A stretch of 6,252 nucleotides of DNA. Origin: Candidatus Woesearchaeota archaeon. GTDB lineage: Archaea; Nanoarchaeota; Nanoarchaeia; Woesearchaeales; GW2011-AR4. The stretch is from assembly GCA_023259315.1 (NCBI GenBank), contig JAHFQL010000072.1, forward strand, positions 1-6,252. The letters are read 5' to 3'. The position numbers were made by a program, and so were the translations under genes. The notes under the pieces are model-generated. The model ran no database searches, was not told the DNA's origin, and saw nothing but the letters and a program-made list of their open reading frames with translations. The stretch's first letter is position 1. Each line of letters starts with the position of its first letter. Below, piece after piece: positions 5,694-6,252 of the stretch.

Positions 5694-5705
5694 TTACTTA
5701 AGTAA
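5694..5705. promoter_or_regulatory. 12-bp perfect palindrome, possible operator
   Basis: TTACTTAAGTAA is self-complementary over all 12 bases. It lies 2 bp upstream of the minus-strand TATA box, i.e. over the BRE position, and 15 bp from the start of the plus-strand TATA-like element at 5721. A dimeric regulator bound here could block TFB on the minus promoter. In AT-rich DNA such a palindrome can occur by chance, so only the position makes it noteworthy. Confidence 0.35.
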
Positions 5706-5720
5706 AAGGCTAACAAAATG

Positions 5721-5728
5721 TTTTTAAA
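5721..5728 (+). promoter_or_regulatory. TATA-like element of the 100-aa gene
   Basis: TTTTTAAA, with the core TTTAAA at 5723-5728, is centred 28-30 nt before the ATG at 5754. It is weaker than the other two TATA boxes but at the same spacing, again consistent with a leaderless or nearly leaderless mRNA. Confidence 0.45.
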
Positions 5729-5753
5729 TTGAATAGTAAAACTTTTATTTGAT

Positions 5754-6056
5754 ATGGGGATTGTACATGATGGACAGCGTGTCATGGGAAAAAAACTTTT
5801 GACAGCAAGAGATATATACGGAGCAATTTATGATAGATTTAGCGGAGACCTTGGAAAAATAGCAACCCTTGTTTATGACGGGCAAGCTGAAGAATTTGGC
5901 ATTTTGGAATCGGTTTTAATGGACTCGTCTGACGATAGTGTTTTTGTTAAACGATATGTGGATGGCGATCCTGGAACAAAATATTCTAGAAATACAATAA
6001 ATCAACGCCGTGAATTAAGAGACTTGGGGATAGCATTTGTTGACGGCAATCCATGA
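5754..6056 (+). CDS. Hypothetical protein, 100 aa, possible C-terminal HTH-like segment
   Basis: I do not recognise this soluble protein. Residues 13-37 form a likely helix pair (LLTARDIYGAIYDRF, then GDLGKIATLVYDG). An acidic turn DSSDDS lies at 57-62. The C-terminal SRNTINQRRELRDLGIAFV (78-96) resembles the recognition helix plus turn of winged-helix proteins (T-I-x-x-R-R-x-L-R-x-L-G-I), so DNA binding is conceivable but unproven. Arg codons include CGT, CGA and CGC, unlike the AGA/AGG preference of the exosome genes. There is no SD; a TATA-like element at 5721-5728 fits a leaderless start at 5754. ATG at 5784 (Met11) is an alternative start. The gene is divergent from the membrane-protein gene across a 93-bp gap holding a palindrome. 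Confidence 0.65.
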   Translation: MGIVHDGQRVMGKKLLTARDIYGAIYDRFSGDLGKIATLVYDGQAEEFGILESVLMDSSDDSVFVKRYVDGDPGTKYSRNTINQRRELRDLGIAFVDGNP

Positions 6057-6133
6057 ATTTCTAAAAATTTAATAAACAAACTAACTGCTACCCCTTTCAA
6101 ACAGTAATTTATAAGTAGTAACAAATCGAAAGG

Positions 6134-6141
6134 TTTATAAA
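6134..6141 (+). promoter_or_regulatory. TATA box upstream of the terminal small ORF
   Basis: TTTATAAA here predicts transcription start near 6164. That leaves a leader of about 12 nt containing GTGA (6166-6169), an SD-like match 6 nt before the ATG at 6176. A second TTTATAAG lies at 6108-6115 and could be an alternative. The rest of the 119-nt gap 6057-6175 holds nothing else I can support. Confidence 0.5.
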
Positions 6142-6175
6142 GTAAATTTAATTGCTATATTTAAAGTGACTTAAA

Positions 6176-6241
6176 ATGTATAAAGGAAAAGATTTATTGG
6201 CAGAACTCCGTGAGAAAATTCCGGAAGTTGAGAATGCATGA
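6176..6241 (+). CDS. Possible 21-aa leader peptide or small ORF
   Basis: ATG at 6176 opens a 21-codon frame (MYKGKDLLAELREKIPEVEN plus Ala) ending in TGA at 6239-6241. It is preceded by an SD-like GTGA and a TATA box at sensible spacing. The peptide is a charged amphipathic helix followed by a proline turn. Its stop overlaps the ATG of a further frame as ATGA, the same coupling seen between rrp41 and rrp42. It could be a real micro-ORF, or the true N-terminus of a gene broken by a frameshift. The window ends too soon to decide. Confidence 0.4.
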   Translation: MYKGKDLLAELREKIPEVENA

Positions 6242-6252
6242 TATCAAGCTAT
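6238..6252 (+). CDS. Start of a gene running off the right edge
   Basis: ATG at 6238 overlaps the TGA of the 21-aa ORF. Only five codons (MISSY) are inside the window and no product can be assigned. The frame is closed just upstream by TGA at 6229-6231, so the gene cannot start much earlier in this frame. Confidence 0.35.

Noticed and set aside
1..6252. CRISPR array, tRNA, insertion sequence or long direct repeats
   Set aside because: No regularly spaced repeats, cloverleaf-like GC-rich segments, transposase motifs or terminal inverted repeats were seen on reading both strands.

Overview
This window is a low-GC archaeal chromosome segment. Its left two thirds (1-4362, all + strand) carry the conserved archaeal RNA-decay/protein-turnover block: the C-terminus of RNase P protein component 2 (Pop5 family), a small unrecognised gene, proteasome alpha (psmA), the SBDS/Sdo1 ribosome-maturation factor, and the exosome genes rrp4, rrp41 and rrp42. 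Gene order, bacterial-style lengths, SD-type ribosome binding sites and TATA boxes all say Archaea. AT-richness, lysine/isoleucine-rich proteins, short intergenic gaps and many small orphan genes suggest a small-genome lineage such as DPANN (Woesearchaeota/Pacearchaeota-like) or a euryarchaeal relative. That placement is inference.

Layout: 2-118 end of rnp2; 137-484 orphan 115-aa gene; 542-1294 psmA; 1306-2007 SBDS; 2106-2798 rrp4; 2879-3589 rrp41; 3586-4362 rrp42 (ATGA overlap with rrp41). A T-rich stretch then ends the block. From 4386 on the character changes to single, alternately oriented small genes: a TPR-like helical-repeat protein (-), a DUF357 protein (+), a four-helix membrane protein (-), a 100-aa orphan (+), and a 21-aa ORF (+) whose stop overlaps the ATG of a gene running off the right edge. 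No tRNA, rRNA, CRISPR array, transposon or long repeat was seen.

Functionally, Rrp41 and Rrp42 form the hexameric phosphorolytic ring of the archaeal exosome and Rrp4 is an RNA-binding cap; PsmA forms the outer rings of the 20S proteasome; SBDS acts on the large ribosomal subunit and Pop5 in tRNA 5' maturation. The block thus groups RNA processing, ribosome maturation and protein turnover.

The most striking non-coding signal is in the right third. A 10-bp palindromic TATA box (4962-4971) sits exactly at the midpoint of the 52-bp gap between two divergent genes, so both start codons lie 26.5 nt from its centre. This looks like a perfectly symmetric bidirectional promoter giving two leaderless mRNAs. 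The next divergent pair also has TATA boxes at leaderless distance, plus a 12-bp perfect palindrome abutting one of them that could be an operator. By contrast the conserved block uses SD motifs and long A-rich spacers.
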